From Schistocerca nitens (Eukaryota > Arthropoda > Insecta > Orthoptera > Acrididae): a stretch of 64,000 nt of DNA. Below, in pieces: positions 63,674 through 64,000 of this stretch. Within the stretch, counting starts at the first letter, position 1. Each line of letters starts with the position of its first letter. The notes beneath the pieces were generated by a model. The model saw only the letters and a program-made list of their open reading frames with translations, was not told where the DNA came from and ran no database searches. A program made the translations under genes and the position numbers. The DNA lies in NCBI RefSeq assembly GCF_023898315.1, contig NC_064625.1, positions 102,596,269-102,660,268 of the forward strand, read 5' to 3'.

Positions 63674-63840
63674 GGTAAGAAGCATTTTATCTTGATAAGG
63701 TCACCGCTGCAGTACATGTCTAGCGTTAGCATTGTCATAATACCATGCACTGTTAATTATTATCTGAAAGTCCTTATGGTAACACTAACGCTAGCCATGT
63801 ACGGTAAGATCGAACAGACGAAGACATCATGCTTCTTACG
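63674..63840. repeat. imperfect hairpin-forming inverted repeat
   Basis: Inner arms of 29 bp (63712-63740 and 63774-63802, 24 of 29 matching) include CTAACGCTAG. Outer arms GTAAGAAGCAT (63675-63685) and ATGCTTCTTAC (63829-63839) pair as well. It may be a small MITE. Confidence 0.6.
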
Positions 63841-64000
63841 TGATGTACTTTAGTGTTTGCGTTACCACAAACTAATAGTTGTGCCCAGGTTTTTCTGAAG
63901 AAGGTTCTCATAAGAACACAAGTAGCTGGTGGGTTTTACAGCGTGACATTTAATACGTTATGAACAACTGTTAGTATGGTTTATTTTATTTAACTGCATA
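63841..64000. other. unrecognised sequence to window end
   Basis: Only a short stretch CTGAAGAAGGTTCTCATAAGAAC near 63895 hints at another Penelope-like terminal hairpin. Confidence 0.3.

Overview
The window looks like intergenic or intronic DNA from a very large, repeat-rich insect genome. Grasshopper or locust (Orthoptera) is most likely: several SINE and LINE families resemble what I remember from Schistocerca/Locusta sequence. That is a judgement from memory, not a database result. I found no convincing host protein-coding gene. Almost everything recognisable is a transposable element or its debris, much of it in nested stacks whose insertion order can be read from target-site duplications (TSDs).

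Region by region: (1) 1-7716 is a decayed Tc1-like element holding a mariner-type insertion (ends at 419), a SINE (879-1077) and a complete Ty3/gypsy LTR retrotransposon on the minus strand (1149-7298). The retrotransposon has an open Pol frame, and its Gag is broken by a solo LTR of its own family (6042-6515). (2) 8338-9799 is another Tc1-like element. (3) About 10050-16370 is one non-LTR retrotransposon (LINE) copy interrupted by a SINE, a Tc1-like element (itself carrying a SINE), an intact mariner-like element with an uninterrupted transposase (12898-14445), and a 1.3-kb mariner (itself carrying a solo LTR). (4) 17207-18720 is a second copy of that Tc1-like family with a small insertion. 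(5) About 19335-21650 is the 3' end of another LINE, split by a long-TIR DD41D-type transposon. (6) 21.9-37.7 kb is mostly unrecognised AT-rich sequence with two SINEs, a 43-bp minisatellite and a small GC-rich promoter-like patch near 31.6 kb. (7) 37.7-50 kb holds a fold-back mariner, a TTAA-flanked transposon with a Mutator/Kolobok-like transposase fragment, a decayed mariner, Tc1-like copies, LINE fragments and a solo LTR. (8) 50805-57922 is one mariner-like element expanded to 7 kb by a Penelope-like end-repeat pair containing a Tc1 copy, a Penelope-like retroelement with RT and GIY-YIG regions, and a head-to-head cluster of tRNA-like repeats. (9) About 58235-60413 is a LINE split by a palindromic TTAA MITE and a 5S rRNA-derived SINE. 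(10) 60.8-64 kb has inverted-repeat structures carrying Penelope-like terminal motifs.

The genes do not form a pathway. They are selfish-element transposases and reverse transcriptases, nearly all broken. The only long frames without visible lesions are the gypsy Pol (1601-5344), the DD47D-type transposase (13079-14242) and the C-terminal Kolobok/Mutator-like frame (40307-40936), which is only a fragment.
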